Assembly (NCBI RefSeq): GCF_005144965.1
Contig: NZ_CP039704.1
Span: forward strand, 248,001-312,000
Length of the DNA: 64,000 nt
Source: Hankyongella ginsenosidimutans
GTDB lineage: Bacteria; Pseudomonadota; Alphaproteobacteria; Sphingomonadales; Sphingomonadaceae
Direction of reading: 5' to 3'
This document shows positions 22,396 to 33,336 of this stretch, in pieces; positions within the stretch are counted from its first letter, which is position 1, and each line of letters opens with the position of its first letter. A program made the translations under genes and the position numbers. The notes below the pieces were generated by a model. The model saw nothing but the letters and a program-made list of their open reading frames with translations, did no database searches and was not told the origin of the DNA.

Positions 22396-24041
22396 CTACA
22401 CCTTGATGATATGCACCTCGGCTATCGGCCTCTTGCCGGTATAGTCGCGCGCCTGCGACCGGATCGCAATGCGGATTTTCTCGGACAGCCCGGCGACATC
22501 CTTGGCGTTCGACGTCTCGACGATGCGGACCACCTCCCGCTTCGCCTTGGCGACGAAGTCGTCCAGGTCTTCCTCCAATGGCAGGCCCTGCACGGCGAAC
22601 ACCGGCTCGCCCAGCAGCTTGCCGCGCTGCAGGGCCAGACTCACGGAGAGGTACCCATTGAACAGCAGCCGCCGGCGTTGGACCATGGTCAGACCGTCGG
22701 CCGGCACGATCACGTCGCCATCGAGCACCAGCCTGCCAGCGGTCTCCTCACGCAGCTTCTTCGGGCCGTCGGGTGCCAGGCGGATCACCGCGCCGTTGGT
22801 CGGCACGATGGCATCGGGCACGCCAAGCGAGAGCGCCAGCGTCGCATGCTCCGTCATGTGGCGCATCTCGCCATGGACCGGCACGGCGATCTGCGGGCGG
22901 ATCCACCCGTACATGGCCTCCAGTTCGGGCCGGCCGGGGTGGCCGGAGACGTGCACGTGCGCGCCTTTTCCGTGATAACCTCCACACCCTGCGCCACCAG
23001 CGCATTGTGCAGCACCCCGACCGCCAGTTCGTTGCCCGGAATCTGCTTGGACGAGAAGATGACCAGATCGCCCTTCGAAAGGCGGATCTCGTTATGCTCC
23101 TTGGCGGCGATGCGGGCGAGTGCAGCCCGTGCCTCGCCCTGGCACCCGGTCGCCACGAACAGCACCGACTGCGGCGGCAAGGACATCGCTTCGTCCGGAT
23201 CGATCAGCGGCGGCAGGTGCTTGAGGTATCCGCTCGCCTTTGCCACCCGGATGATCCGGTCGAGCGAGCGCCCGACAACGCAGAGCTGGCGCCCGGTCTC
23301 GTTGGCGACATGGCCGATGGTATCGACCCGCGCGGCGTTGGAGGCGAAGGTCGTCACCAGCACGCGGCCCTTGCGCCCCTTGACCACCTCCAGCATCGCC
23401 CGGCGCACTTCGCCCTCGGAGCCTGATGCCTCGCGATTGAACACATTGGTCGAGTCCCCGACCAGGGCCAGCACGCCGCTGTCGCCGATGGCTGTCAACT
23501 GCTCGGGCGTCGATGGTTTGCCCATCAGCGGCTCATCGTCCAGCTTCCAGTCGCCGGTGTGGAACAGGCGGCCGTAAGGCGTCTCGATCACCAGGGCATT
23601 GCCCTCCGGGATCGAGTGGGCAAGGTGGACATAGCGGATCTTGAACGGCCCCAGCTCGAAGGTCGCCCCCATGGAGACGGTCTTGACCTTGATCGCGTCG
23701 TCGAACCCGTCGGACTTCAGCTTCTCGCGCAGCAGGCCGGCGGTGAACGGCGTTGCATAAACCGGCACTTTCAGATCGCCGGCTAGATAGGGCACCGCAC
23801 CCAGATGGTCCTCGTGCCCATGGGTCAGCACCACGCCCAGCAGACGGTCGCGGTTACGTTCGATGAAGGTCAGGTCTGGCAGCACCAGCTCGACGCCGGG
23901 CAGGCTCGGGTCCGCGAAGGTCATCCCCAGATCGACCATGATCCATTTACCCTGACAACCGAACAGGTTGACGTTCATGCCGATTTCGCCCGAGCCGCCC
24001 AAAGGCAGGAACAGCAGCTCGTCGCCGGGAATTGTCACCAA
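22396..24041 (-). CDS. rnj: Ribonuclease J (frameshifted)
   Basis: Metallo-beta-lactamase/beta-CASP ribonuclease with endo- and 5'-exonuclease activity in RNA maturation and decay. LPLGGSGEIGMN opens the catalytic domain, THGHEDHLGA holds the metal ligands, and FHTGDWKLDDEP and VGDSTNVFNREASGSE are RNase J blocks. SGHPGRPELEAMYGWIRPQ and PVHGEMRHM complete the beta-CASP part after a frameshift near 22955. About 548 residues. No ATG is in frame at the 5' end. TTG at 24041 or GTG at 24038, behind AAGGA, are the likely starts. Confidence 0.93.
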
Positions 24042-24139
24042 TGAAATCCTTGTTCGTTCAATGCTCTATTGCCGGGCATAGATGGGCGGTGGCCGGTGCG
24101 CCGTCAACGCGACATCGCGCTGCGCCGCAATAAAAGTTT

Positions 24140-24915
24140 TCAGGCCTGCACGTTTCGCGCGTATATCGCCGCCAGGCCTTTCACGGTCAGGTCGGCGTCG
24201 ACATGGTCGATCGAGTCCGTATGCCGGTCGAACAAGGGGCTGAGGCCGCCGGTTGCAATCACCGTCGCCCGCCCGCCAAGTTCGGCGCGGCAGCGCGCGA
24301 CCATGCCTTCGATCAGGCCGACATAGCCCCAGAAAATCCCGGACTGCATGGCCTCGATGGTGGAGCGCCCGATGGCCCGGCCGGACGGCGGCGGCTCGAC
24401 CGCGATCTTGGGCAGCTTGGCGGACGCGAGGAACAGCGCCTCGACCGACAGGTTGATGCCGGGCGCGATCACACCCCGCGGTACACGCCGTCGCCCGAAA
24501 TGATGTCGAACGTCGTCGCCGTGCCGAAATCGATGACGATGAGATCGCCCGGATAGGCCGCATGCGCCGCCACCGCGTTGACCAGCCGGTCGGCGCCGAC
24601 TTCCGACGGGTTCGGCAGGTCGATGCCGATGCCGAGGTCGATCTGCGCGGTCACCACCAGTGGCTCGACCCCGAAGTAGCGCTTGCACATCTGACGCAGG
24701 TTGAACAGCGTCGCCGGCACCACCGTGGCGATGGCGACATCAGTAATCGCGGCGCGGTCGCCGCCGTTGATGTCCATCAGTTGCGACAGCCAGACCATAT
24801 ATTCGTCCGCCGTGCGGCGCGCCTCGGTCGAGATGCGCCAGCGCTCGCGAATCTCGCCGCCCTCAATCAGCGCGAACAGCGTGTTGGTGTTGCCTACGTC
24901 AATCGCCAGCAGCAT
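24140..24915 (-). CDS. coaX: Type III pantothenate kinase (frameshifted)
   Basis: First enzyme of coenzyme A synthesis, phosphorylating pantothenate. ASKHA-fold motifs: DVGNTNTLFAL (phosphate 1), GADRLVNAVAA, DFGTATTFD and the C-terminal ATGGLSPLF. One frameshift near 24480. About 258 residues, as usual. The start ATG at 24915 lies inside the 3' end of birA (17-base overlap). nuoN-birA-coaX-rnj is a conserved alphaproteobacterial order. Confidence 0.93.
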
Positions 24916-25658
24916 GGCCGGTACCCTCGAAAACGTCTGCGGCATGAAGGGTCTCGACCACGCCGCTGTCAAGGCGCAGCACCAGCGCGCCGTCTTCGGC
25001 CAGGTCGAGGAACTGACCAGCGAGCGTCCGATAGGTCAACCGCGCCTCGATCCGTGCGCCGAGGCCCGAGGCGGACGCGAGCCAGGCGGTGCGGATTGGC
25101 GCGAACCCGCCCTCGCGCCAACGGCGACGCCAGGCGTCGAACGTCGTGATGACGGCCCGTGCGACCGTGTCCGGGTCTGGCGCGTCGCCGGTCATTGCCT
25201 GCAGACTGGTTGCCGGGCGTTCCAGCCCGACCGGGTGATGCGCGAGGTTGATTCCGATGCCGACCACGACCCACGGCAATTCCGGGGTGTTGCACGGGTC
25301 TCGAGCAGGATGCCGCTGACCTTGGCACCATCGAGCAGGACGTCGTTGGGCCATTTCAGGAGCAGCCGCCCGCCGGCACCCACTGGCCGAGCGCCTCCCG
25401 CACGGCGAGCGCTGCAACGAAGGACAACTGCGCCAGCATGCCCTCGCCCGGGCGGGCGCGGATCAGGCCGCTCAGCAGCAGATTGCCAGCCGGCGACTCC
25501 CAGACGCGGCCGCGCCGCCCCCGTCCGGCGGTCTGCCGGTCCGCCCGCAGCCAGCTGTTGTCGGCAGCGCCAAGCACGGCCTGCTCCAGCATGGTCTCGT
25601 TGGTGGAGGCGAGTTCCGGGACCGCGCGCAGGGTCCAGGTCGTTTGCGGCGCGCTCAA
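24899..25658 (-). CDS. birA: Biotin-protein ligase (frameshifted)
   Basis: Attaches biotin to the carrier domain of acetyl-CoA carboxylase. GRGRRGRVWESPAGNLL (biotin/ATP loop) and LLKWPNDVLLDGAKVSGIL are diagnostic, followed by VVGIGINLAHHP. It lacks the N-terminal DNA-binding domain of E. coli BirA, so it is a ligase only. Frameshifts lie near 25375 and 25300. The probable start is TTG at 25658, overlapping the nuoN stop (TTGA). About 253 residues. Confidence 0.9.
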
Positions 25659-27103
25659 CCCAGCAGCGACTTTGCGGCTAGTGCGGCAGCGGCGGCCAGC
25701 GGGCCGATCGCCAGATAGCCAAGCGGCGAGGCAAAGGCAGCCGAAAGCGCCAGCACCATGGACGACGGCGCATGCGCCATATCGTCAAACGCCGGAGCCG
25801 GCTCATCGAAGTACATCACCTTGACGATGCGCAGGTAATAGTAAGCCGCGATCACGCTGGCGAGCACGCCCAGCACCGCCGGGATCACCAGGCCGGCGGC
25901 GATCGCCGCCTGGAACACGAACAGCTTGCCGACGAAACCGATCAGCAGCGGGATGCCGGCCATGCTGAACATGATCATCGCCAGTGCAAACGCGATGCGC
26001 GGCTGGCGGCGCGCCAGCCCGGCCAGATCGTCAATCGCCTCGACCGCCTGTCCGCCGCGCTGCATGGCCATGACGCACAGAAAGCCGCCGATGGTCGTCG
26101 CCATATAGATCGCCATGTAGACCAGCACGGACTCGATGCCCGCCTCGGTCCCGGCGGCGACGCCCAGCAGTGCGTAACCGACATGGCCGATGGAGGAATA
26201 GGCCAGCAGGCGCTTGATGTTCTGCTGGTTGATGGCAGCGATCGCGCCGAGCGCCATCGAGCCGACCGAGGCGACAATGATGATCTGCCGCCATTGCTCG
26301 GCCAGGCCGGGAACGCATCCGACAGCACCCGCACCAGCAGGCCCATGGCGGCGACCTTGGGGCTGCCGCGAAAAGGCGGTCACCGGGGTCGGCGCGCCCT
26401 CGTAGACATCCGGCGTCCACATGTGGAACGGCACCGCGGCGATCTTGAACACCAGGCCCGACATCACGAACACCAGGCCGAACAGGATGCCGACGGACGG
26501 TGCCTGCTCCGCAACCAGTACACCCTGCAGGCGCAGGAAGTCCGTCGAGCCGGCGAACCCGTAAACCAGCGACACGCCATAGAGCAGCAGGCCGGACGAC
26601 AGCGCGCCGAGCACGAAATATTTCAGACCCGCTTCGGTTGAGCGCGCATTGTCGCGGTGGAAGGCGGCGAGCACGTAAAGGCTGAGCGATTGCAGCTCCA
26701 GGCCAAGGTAGAGCGACAGCAGATCGCCAGCCGACACCATCATCAGCATGCCCAGCGTCGCGATGAGCACCACGATCGGGAACTCGAACCGCGCGATGCC
26801 CAGCCGCCGCACCTGCGGTTCGGCGATGATCAGCGTCGCCGCCGACCCAGCCAGGATCACCACCTTGAGAAACTGGGCGTAGGCGTCGACAATGAACAGG
26901 CCGTTGAACCCGGTGCCCGATGCGCCGTTCGCCACCAGAGCGGCAGCCGTCACCATGACTGCGACACAGGCCCAACTGATCGTCGAATAGCTTCTGTCGC
27001 CCTGAAACACGCCGACCAGAAGCAGGACAAGGGCGCTCACGGCCAGCCACAGCTCAGGCGCTGCGAGCATCAGGCTGTCGGAAAGTGCGGTCACGCTCGT
27101 CAT
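25655..27103 (-). CDS. nuoN: NADH-quinone oxidoreductase subunit N
   Basis: Antiporter-like membrane subunit of complex I, 482 residues with many transmembrane helices. The motif FKIAAVPFHMWTPDVYEGAP with its conserved Lys is clear. The ORF is open end to end, but residues about 240-265 are out of register: two compensating indels (near 26375 and 26308) hide the expected segment containing MGLLVRVLSDAFP. Last gene of the nuo operon; the stop overlaps birA. Confidence 0.95.
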   Translation of the reverse strand: MTSVTALSDSLMLAAPELWLAVSALVLLLVGVFQGDRSYSTISWACVAVMVTAAALVANGASGTGFNGLFIVDAYAQFLKVVILAGSAATLIIAEPQVRRLGIARFEFPIVVLIATLGMLMMVSAGDLLSLYLGLELQSLSLYVLAAFHRDNARSTEAGLKYFVLGALSSGLLLYGVSLVYGFAGSTDFLRLQGVLVAEQAPSVGILFGLVFVMSGLVFKIAAVPFHMWTPDVYEGAPTPVTAFSRQPQGRRHGPAGAGAVGCVPGLAEQWRQIIIVASVGSMALGAIAAINQQNIKRLLAYSSIGHVGYALLGVAAGTEAGIESVLVYMAIYMATTIGGFLCVMAMQRGGQAVEAIDDLAGLARRQPRIAFALAMIMFSMAGIPLLIGFVGKLFVFQAAIAAGLVIPAVLGVLASVIAAYYYLRIVKVMYFDEPAPAFDDMAHAPSSMVLALSAAFASPLGYLAIGPLAAAAALAAKSLLG

Positions 27104-27109
27104 CCTTTG

Positions 27110-28611
27110 TCAGCGCGCGTCGGCAGTCTGCTGCGGGGCGCGCTCAAGCTGGCTGACCAGCTTGGCGACCGGCGCACGCAGCGGGTCGAGGAAACTGTTC
27201 GGGTAGATGCCCATCCAGAACACCAGCAGGAGCATGGGCGCGAACACCACCTTCTCCTTCCAGGTCAGGTCCAGGATGGACTGGAGATCGTGGCGGGTCA
27301 GTTCGCCGAACACCACCTTGCGATACAGCCACAGCATGTAGGCAGCACCGAGGATCACGCCGGTCGCAATCACGAACACCAGCCAGGTGCTCGCCTTGTA
27401 GGCCCCGACCATCACCAGGAACTCGCCAACGAAGCCCGAGGTGCCGGGCAGGCCGATCGAGGCCATGGTGAACACCATGAACACCAGCGAATAGGCCGGC
27501 ATGCGGTTCACCAGCCCGCCGTATTTGGCGATCTCGCGGGTGTGCATGCGGTCGTAGACCACGCCGACGCACAGGAACAGCGCGGCCGATACCACGCCAT
27601 GCGAGAGCATGACGAAAATCGCACCTTCGATGCCCTGGCTGTTGAAGGCGAACAGCCCGGCGGTGACAAACGCCATGTGCGCAACCGAGGAGTAAGCGAT
27701 CAGCTTCTTCATGTCCTCCTGCACCAGCGCGACCAGCGAGGTGTAGACGACTGCGATCATCGACAGCGCAAACACCAGACCGGCCAGCTCATGGCTCGCA
27801 TCCGGGAACATTGGCAGCGAAAGCGCAGGAAGCCGTAGCCGCCCATTTTGAGCATCACGCCAGCCAGCACAACGGACCCGGCCGTAGGCGCTTCCACGTG
27901 GGCGTCCGGCAGCCAGGTATGCACCGGCCACATCGGCACCTTGACGGCGAAGGACGCGAAGAACGCCAGCCAGAGCCAGGTCTGCACGTCCTTGTCGAAG
28001 TCATAGGCCAGAAGCTCGGGAATGGACGTCGTGCCGGCCGTATTGATCATGTACAGCATGGCCAGCAGCATCAGCACCGAACCGAGCAGCGTATAGAGGA
28101 AGAACTTGAAGCTGGCATAGATCCGCCGCTTGCCGCCCCAGATGCCGATGATGAGATACATCGGGATCAGCCCGCCCTCGAAGAAGATGTAGAACAGCAT
28201 CATGTCGAGGCTGGAGAACACGCCGATCATCAGCGCTTCCATGAACAGGAAGGCGGCCATGTATTCGCAGACCCGGGTCTGGATGCTGTCCCAGCTCGCG
28301 ATCACGCACAGCGGCATCAGGAACGCCGTCAGCGCGATCAGCACCAGCGCGATGCCGTCGATGCCGAGGTGATAGCTGAAATACGGCCCGAACAGATCAT
28401 GCTTCTCGATGAACTGGAAGCCGCCGTTGCCATTGTCGAAGTTCAGCCACAGCACCACGGCCAGGGCGAACACCAGCAGGCTGGTCAGCAGCGCGGTCAT
28501 GCGGGCGTTGTGCGCCCGCGCGACTTCGGTGCCGCCCGGCACGAGTAGGATCCACGCCGCGCCGACCAGGGGCAGCAGGATCAGGGCGGTAAGGATGGGA
28601 AAGTTGTCCAT
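27110..28611 (-). CDS. nuoM: NADH-quinone oxidoreductase subunit M (frameshifted)
   Basis: Proton-pumping antiporter-like subunit of complex I, about 500 residues, inner membrane. [20 protein letters not shown] (with the conserved Lys) and [19 protein letters not shown] are the family signatures. One frameshift near 27825, right after GGYGFLR. The start ATG at 28611 follows nuoL by 15 bases. Confidence 0.95.
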
Positions 28612-28626
28612 GGCGCGCCCTAGAAC

Positions 28627-30732
28627 TCAGCCCTGCGCAAACAGTCGCGGCAGAAACCACGAGGTTGCGATGGCGATGCCGATCAGCATGACGAAAGCAT
28701 AGGTATAGAGGTAGCCGGTCTGCAGGCGGCTGGTGCCCTGCGCGGTGCGCGCCACGACAGCGGAGATACCGTCCGGCCCCAGCCGGTCGATGGTCTGCAT
28801 GTCGCCACGCTTCCAGAGCAGGCGGCCCAGCGCCAGGCTCGGCTTGACGAACAGCAGGTCGTACAGCTCGTCGAAATACCATTTGCGGAACAGGAACTGG
28901 TGCAGCCCCGGGAAGGTACGCACGAACGCCGCCGGGATGCCCGGCTTCCACAGATAGGCCGTGATCGCCAGCGCCAGCCCGACCAGCATCACCCCATTGA
29001 TCAGCATCGGCACCCAGCCGGGTACGCGGCCGGGCTCGTGCATCAGGTGCAGGATGTTCTCGCCCTTCACGAACAGTGCGGTGCGCCAGAATTCGTCCAT
29101 GTGGTGGCCGATGAACTGGCCCTCGAAGCCCCAGCCGGCGGCGAATGCGCCGATCGCCAGCAGCAGCAGCGGCAGGCGCATCGGCCACGGGCTTTCATGC
29201 GGGTGATAGCCGGCGGTGCCGTCGCCATGGTCCTTGTGCGCATCGTCGCCATGAGCTTGATCGGCGTGCGGGTCATGGCCATGCGCATCGGCATGGCCCG
29301 CATGCGCATCATGGGCATGCGCATCATGCGCGTGGTCATCGTGATGATGGCCATGCACGGCATGCTGGATATGCTCGGACTGCGCCCAGCGCGGCTTCTG
29401 CAGGAAGGTCAGGAACCACAGCCGCCAGGAATAGAAGGTGGTCAGCAGTGCCGCCGACACGCCCAGCACGAACGCGAACGTGCCCATCGGCGACGGCGAG
29501 GCGAATGCCGCCTCCAGGATCGCATCCTTGGAATAATAGCCGGCGAACAGCGGCACGCCGGTGATCGCCAGCGTCCCGACGAACATCACGCCCGCCGTAA
29601 TCGGGATATGCTTCAGCAGCCCGCCGTAATGGCGCATGTCCTGCTCGTGGTGCATCGCGTGGATCACCGAGCCCGCACCCAGGAACAGCAGCGCCTTGAA
29701 GAAGGCATGCGTGAACAGGTGGAACATCGCCGCGCCATAGCGCCGACGCCGAGCGCGAAGAACATGTAGCCGAGCTGCGAGCAGGTCGAATAGGCGATCA
29801 CCCGCTTGATGTCATGCTGGGTCGTGCCGATCGTCGCGGCGAAGAAGGCGGTTGCCGCCCCGACCACGGTCACCACCTGCAGCGCCACCGGTGCCTGCTC
29901 GAACAGGGGCGACAGCCGCGCCAGCATGAACACGCCGGCGGTCACCATGGTCGCGGCATGGATCAGCGCCGACACCGGGGTCGGGCCTTCCATGGCGTCC
30001 GGCAGCCAGGTGTGCAGGCCGAGCTGGGCCGACTTGCCGCAGCGCCGACGAACAGCAGCAGGCAGATCGTCGTCATCACGTCGACTTGATAGCCGAGGAA
30101 TTCAAAGCTCTTGCCGAACTGGCCGGGCGCAGCGGCGAAGATGGTGTCGAACTCGACCGAATTGAACACCAGGAAGATCGCGAAGATGCCCAGCGAATAG
30201 CCGAAGTCGCCGACCCGGTTGACCACGAACGCCTTCATCGCGGCGGCATTGGCGCTCGGTTTCTTGTACCAGAAGCCGATGAGCAGGTACGACGCGAGGC
30301 CGACGCCCTCCCAGCCGAAGAACATCTGCACCAGGTTGTCGGCGGTCACCAGCATCAGCATGGCGAAGGTGAACAGCGACAGATAGGCCATGAAGCGCGG
30401 CTTGTCCGGGTCCTCCGCCATGTACGACCAGGAATAGAGGTGCACCAGCGAGGAGACCGTGGTCACCACGATCAGCATCACCACGGTCAGGGTATCGACC
30501 CGGATCGCCCAGTCGAGCGTCAGGTCGCCGGAGGTGATCCACTTCAGCAGCGTCACCTTGGTGAAGTCGCCGTGCCCCATCCCGACGTCGAGGAACGCCA
30601 TCCAGGACAGCGCGCAGGCGACCGCCACGGCGAGCGTCGTCACAAGCTGCGACCCCGGTCGCCGATCGTGCGGCCGAACAGCCCGGCGACAAGGGCCGCC
30701 AGCAGCGGCAGGAAGACTATGGCCTGGTACAA
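28627..30732 (-). CDS. nuoL: NADH-quinone oxidoreductase subunit L (frameshifted, His-rich loop)
   Basis: Largest antiporter-like subunit of complex I, with the long lateral helix. It probably starts at TTG 30732 ([17 protein letters not shown]), 5 bases after the nuoK stop. [37 protein letters not shown] and [18 protein letters not shown] are conserved. Frameshifts lie near 30650, 30040 and 29740. About 702 codons. This is somewhat longer than typical because of a His/Asp/Ala-rich loop (about 29210-29370 in DNA) between two late helices. Confidence 0.94.
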
Positions 30733-30737
30733 GCGCC

Positions 30738-31046
30738 TCAGCCCTTCATCAGGTTGATGTCCTCAACCGCGATCGACCCGCGGTTGCGGAAGTAGACGAC
30801 AAGAATGGCAAGGCCGATGGCCGCCTCGCCGGCGGCAACCGTCAGCACGAACATCGCGAACACCTGCCCCAGCATGTCGTGCAGATGGCTCGAGAACGCG
30901 ACCAGGTTGATGTTCACGCTGAGCAGGATCAGCTCGATCGACATCAGGATGATGATGACGTTCTTGCGGTTGACGAAGATGCCGAGCACGCCGAGCACGA
31001 AAAGCGCGGCGGCGACCGTCAGATAATGGCCAAGCCCGATGATCAC
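30738..31046 (-). CDS. nuoK: NADH-quinone oxidoreductase subunit K
   Basis: Small three-helix membrane subunit of complex I, 102 residues, frame intact. The conserved Glu in [13 protein letters not shown] and in [11 protein letters not shown] of the proton path are both present. The start is GTG at 31046, overlapping the nuoJ stop (GTGA). Confidence 0.96.
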   Translation of the reverse strand: MIIGLGHYLTVAAALFVLGVLGIFVNRKNVIIILMSIELILLSVNINLVAFSSHLHDMLGQVFAMFVLTVAAGEAAIGLAILVVYFRNRGSIAVEDINLMKG

Positions 31047-31652
31047 GGCTGCACCCCTTCCCCGCTGGTCGCCTTGACCAGCGCAATCGCCGCCTCCGGC
31101 GTGCGGGCGTTCTGGCGCGCGATGTTCTGGCGCTTGACCCCGAGCGCTGGCGGTGCGTGAGCACGATCGCGCCGATCATGGCCACCAGCAGCACCAGCCC
31201 CGCCGCCTGGAACACATAGATGTACTGCGTGTAGATCAGGTTCCCCAGCGCCTGTGCGTTGGTCACATTGTCCGGCGTCACGGCGGTCCGCGAGGCCTCC
31301 GCTGCGCCCGAGGCGATCCAGCCGCCTCCGACCAGCAGCAATTCGACCAGCAGCAGCCCGGCGATCACCAGCCCGATCGGCAGGTAGGTGGCGAAGCCTT
31401 TGCGCAGTTCCTCGAAGTTGATGTCCAGCATCATCACCACGAACAGGAACAGCACGGCGACCGCGCCGACGTAGACGATCACCAGGATCATCGCCAGGAA
31501 CTCGGCCCCAGCAGCACGAACAGGCCGGCGGCGTTGAAGAACGCCAGAATCAGCCACAGCACCGAATGCACCGGGTTGCGCGCGGTGATCACCATGAAGC
31601 CGCTCAACACGGCCATGAAGGCGAACAGATAGAAGGCGAGTGCGTGGAACAC
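31043..31652 (-). CDS. nuoJ: NADH-quinone oxidoreductase subunit J (frameshifted)
   Basis: Five-helix membrane subunit of complex I. The N-terminus [18 protein letters not shown] begins at GTG 31652. [19 protein letters not shown], the pi-bulge helix region, follows a frame change near 31510. A second change near 31148 restores the C-terminus ending GEGVQP. About 203 residues. The 129 bases between nuoI and nuoJ hold no gene. Confidence 0.92.
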
Positions 31653-31781
31653 GTATCCGTGGCCTTGGCGGCTAGAGTGGACGGTCAGCAGGCCCCGGCC
31701 GGACTGCGAACCCCTTGAAGGTCTTCTTGAAACCGGCGTCGTGTCGGGGCCGCCGCCGGTTCATTCCATGGTCATACGCTG

Positions 31782-32266
<485 letters not shown>

Positions 32267-32278
32267 CGGCGCTCTCCG

Positions 32279-33336
32279 TCAGGCAGCGTGCAGCAGGGGC
32301 TTGAAGAACACGACCCAGCCGCTCACCAGCACGACCATCACCAGCGACAGCGGCAGGAACACTTTCCAGCCCAGCCGCATCAGCTGGTCATAGCGATAGC
32401 GCGGCACGGTCGCCTTCACCCAGGCGAACACGAAGAAGAAAAAGCAGATTTTCAGCAGGAACCAGAGGAAGCCCGGCACCGCATAGAGGATCGGGATGTT
32501 GAGCGGCGGCAGCCAGCCCCGAAGAACAGGATCGCCGTCATCGCGCACATCAGCAGGATGTTGGCGTATTCGCCGAGGAAGAACAGCGCGAACGACATCG
32601 ACGAATATTCGACCTGGTAGCCCGCGACCAGTTCGGCCTCGGCCTCCGGCAGGTCGAACGGCGGCCGGTTGGTCTCGGCCAGCGCGGAGATGAAGAACAC
32701 GACCGCCATCGGAAACAGCAGCGGCGTGCCGACGAACCCGTTGAACAGGCCGAACAGCCCTGCGCCTTCCTGCGCCTTGACGATTTCATTGAGGTTCAGC
32801 GACCCGACATAGAGCAGCACGCAGACGATGACGAAGCCGATGGACACTTCGTAGCTGACCATCTGCGCCGCCGAGCGCAGGCCGCCGAGGAACGGATACT
32901 TCGAGTTCGACGCCCAACCGGACATGATGATGCCGTAAACGCCCAGCGACGACACCGCGAACAGGTACAGAATGCCGACGTTGATGTCCGCCAGCACCAG
33001 CGCCTCGTCGAACGGGATCACCGCCCAGCCAATCAGCGCCAGAGTGAAGGTGATCATCGGCGCCAGGATGAACACGCCCTTGTTGGCGCTGGCCGGGACG
33101 ATGGTTTCCTTCAGGAACAGCTTCAGGCCGTCCGCGAACGACTGCAGGATACCGAATGGCCCGACGACGTTGGGGCCCTTGCGCATCTGCATGGCCGCCC
33201 AGATGCGCCGGTCGAAATAGACCGCGAACGCAACGCCCAGCAACACCGGCACGACAATCGCCAGGATGAGCAGGATCTGCGCAACCAGGTAGCCGATCCA
33301 GCCCCAGCCGAGCGTCGTCTGGAAAAACTCAACCAT
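32279..33336 (-). CDS. nuoH: NADH-quinone oxidoreductase subunit H (frameshifted)
   Basis: Membrane subunit forming part of the quinone-binding site. [40 protein letters not shown] and [20 protein letters not shown] are classic NuoH blocks. One frameshift near 32520 precedes the last helices. The start ATG at 33336 overlaps the end of nuoG by 8 bases. About 352 residues. Confidence 0.95.

Noticed and set aside
24066..24139. Possible gene in the coaX-rnj gap
   Set aside because: Under 100 bases, no start with a ribosome-binding site, and the open frames there are continuations of coaX in wrong frames.
28900..29769. Plus-strand ORF opposite nuoL rich in Met, Arg and Gly
   Set aside because: It is the mirror of the His-rich loop and membrane helices of nuoL; codon pattern and motifs support the minus strand only.
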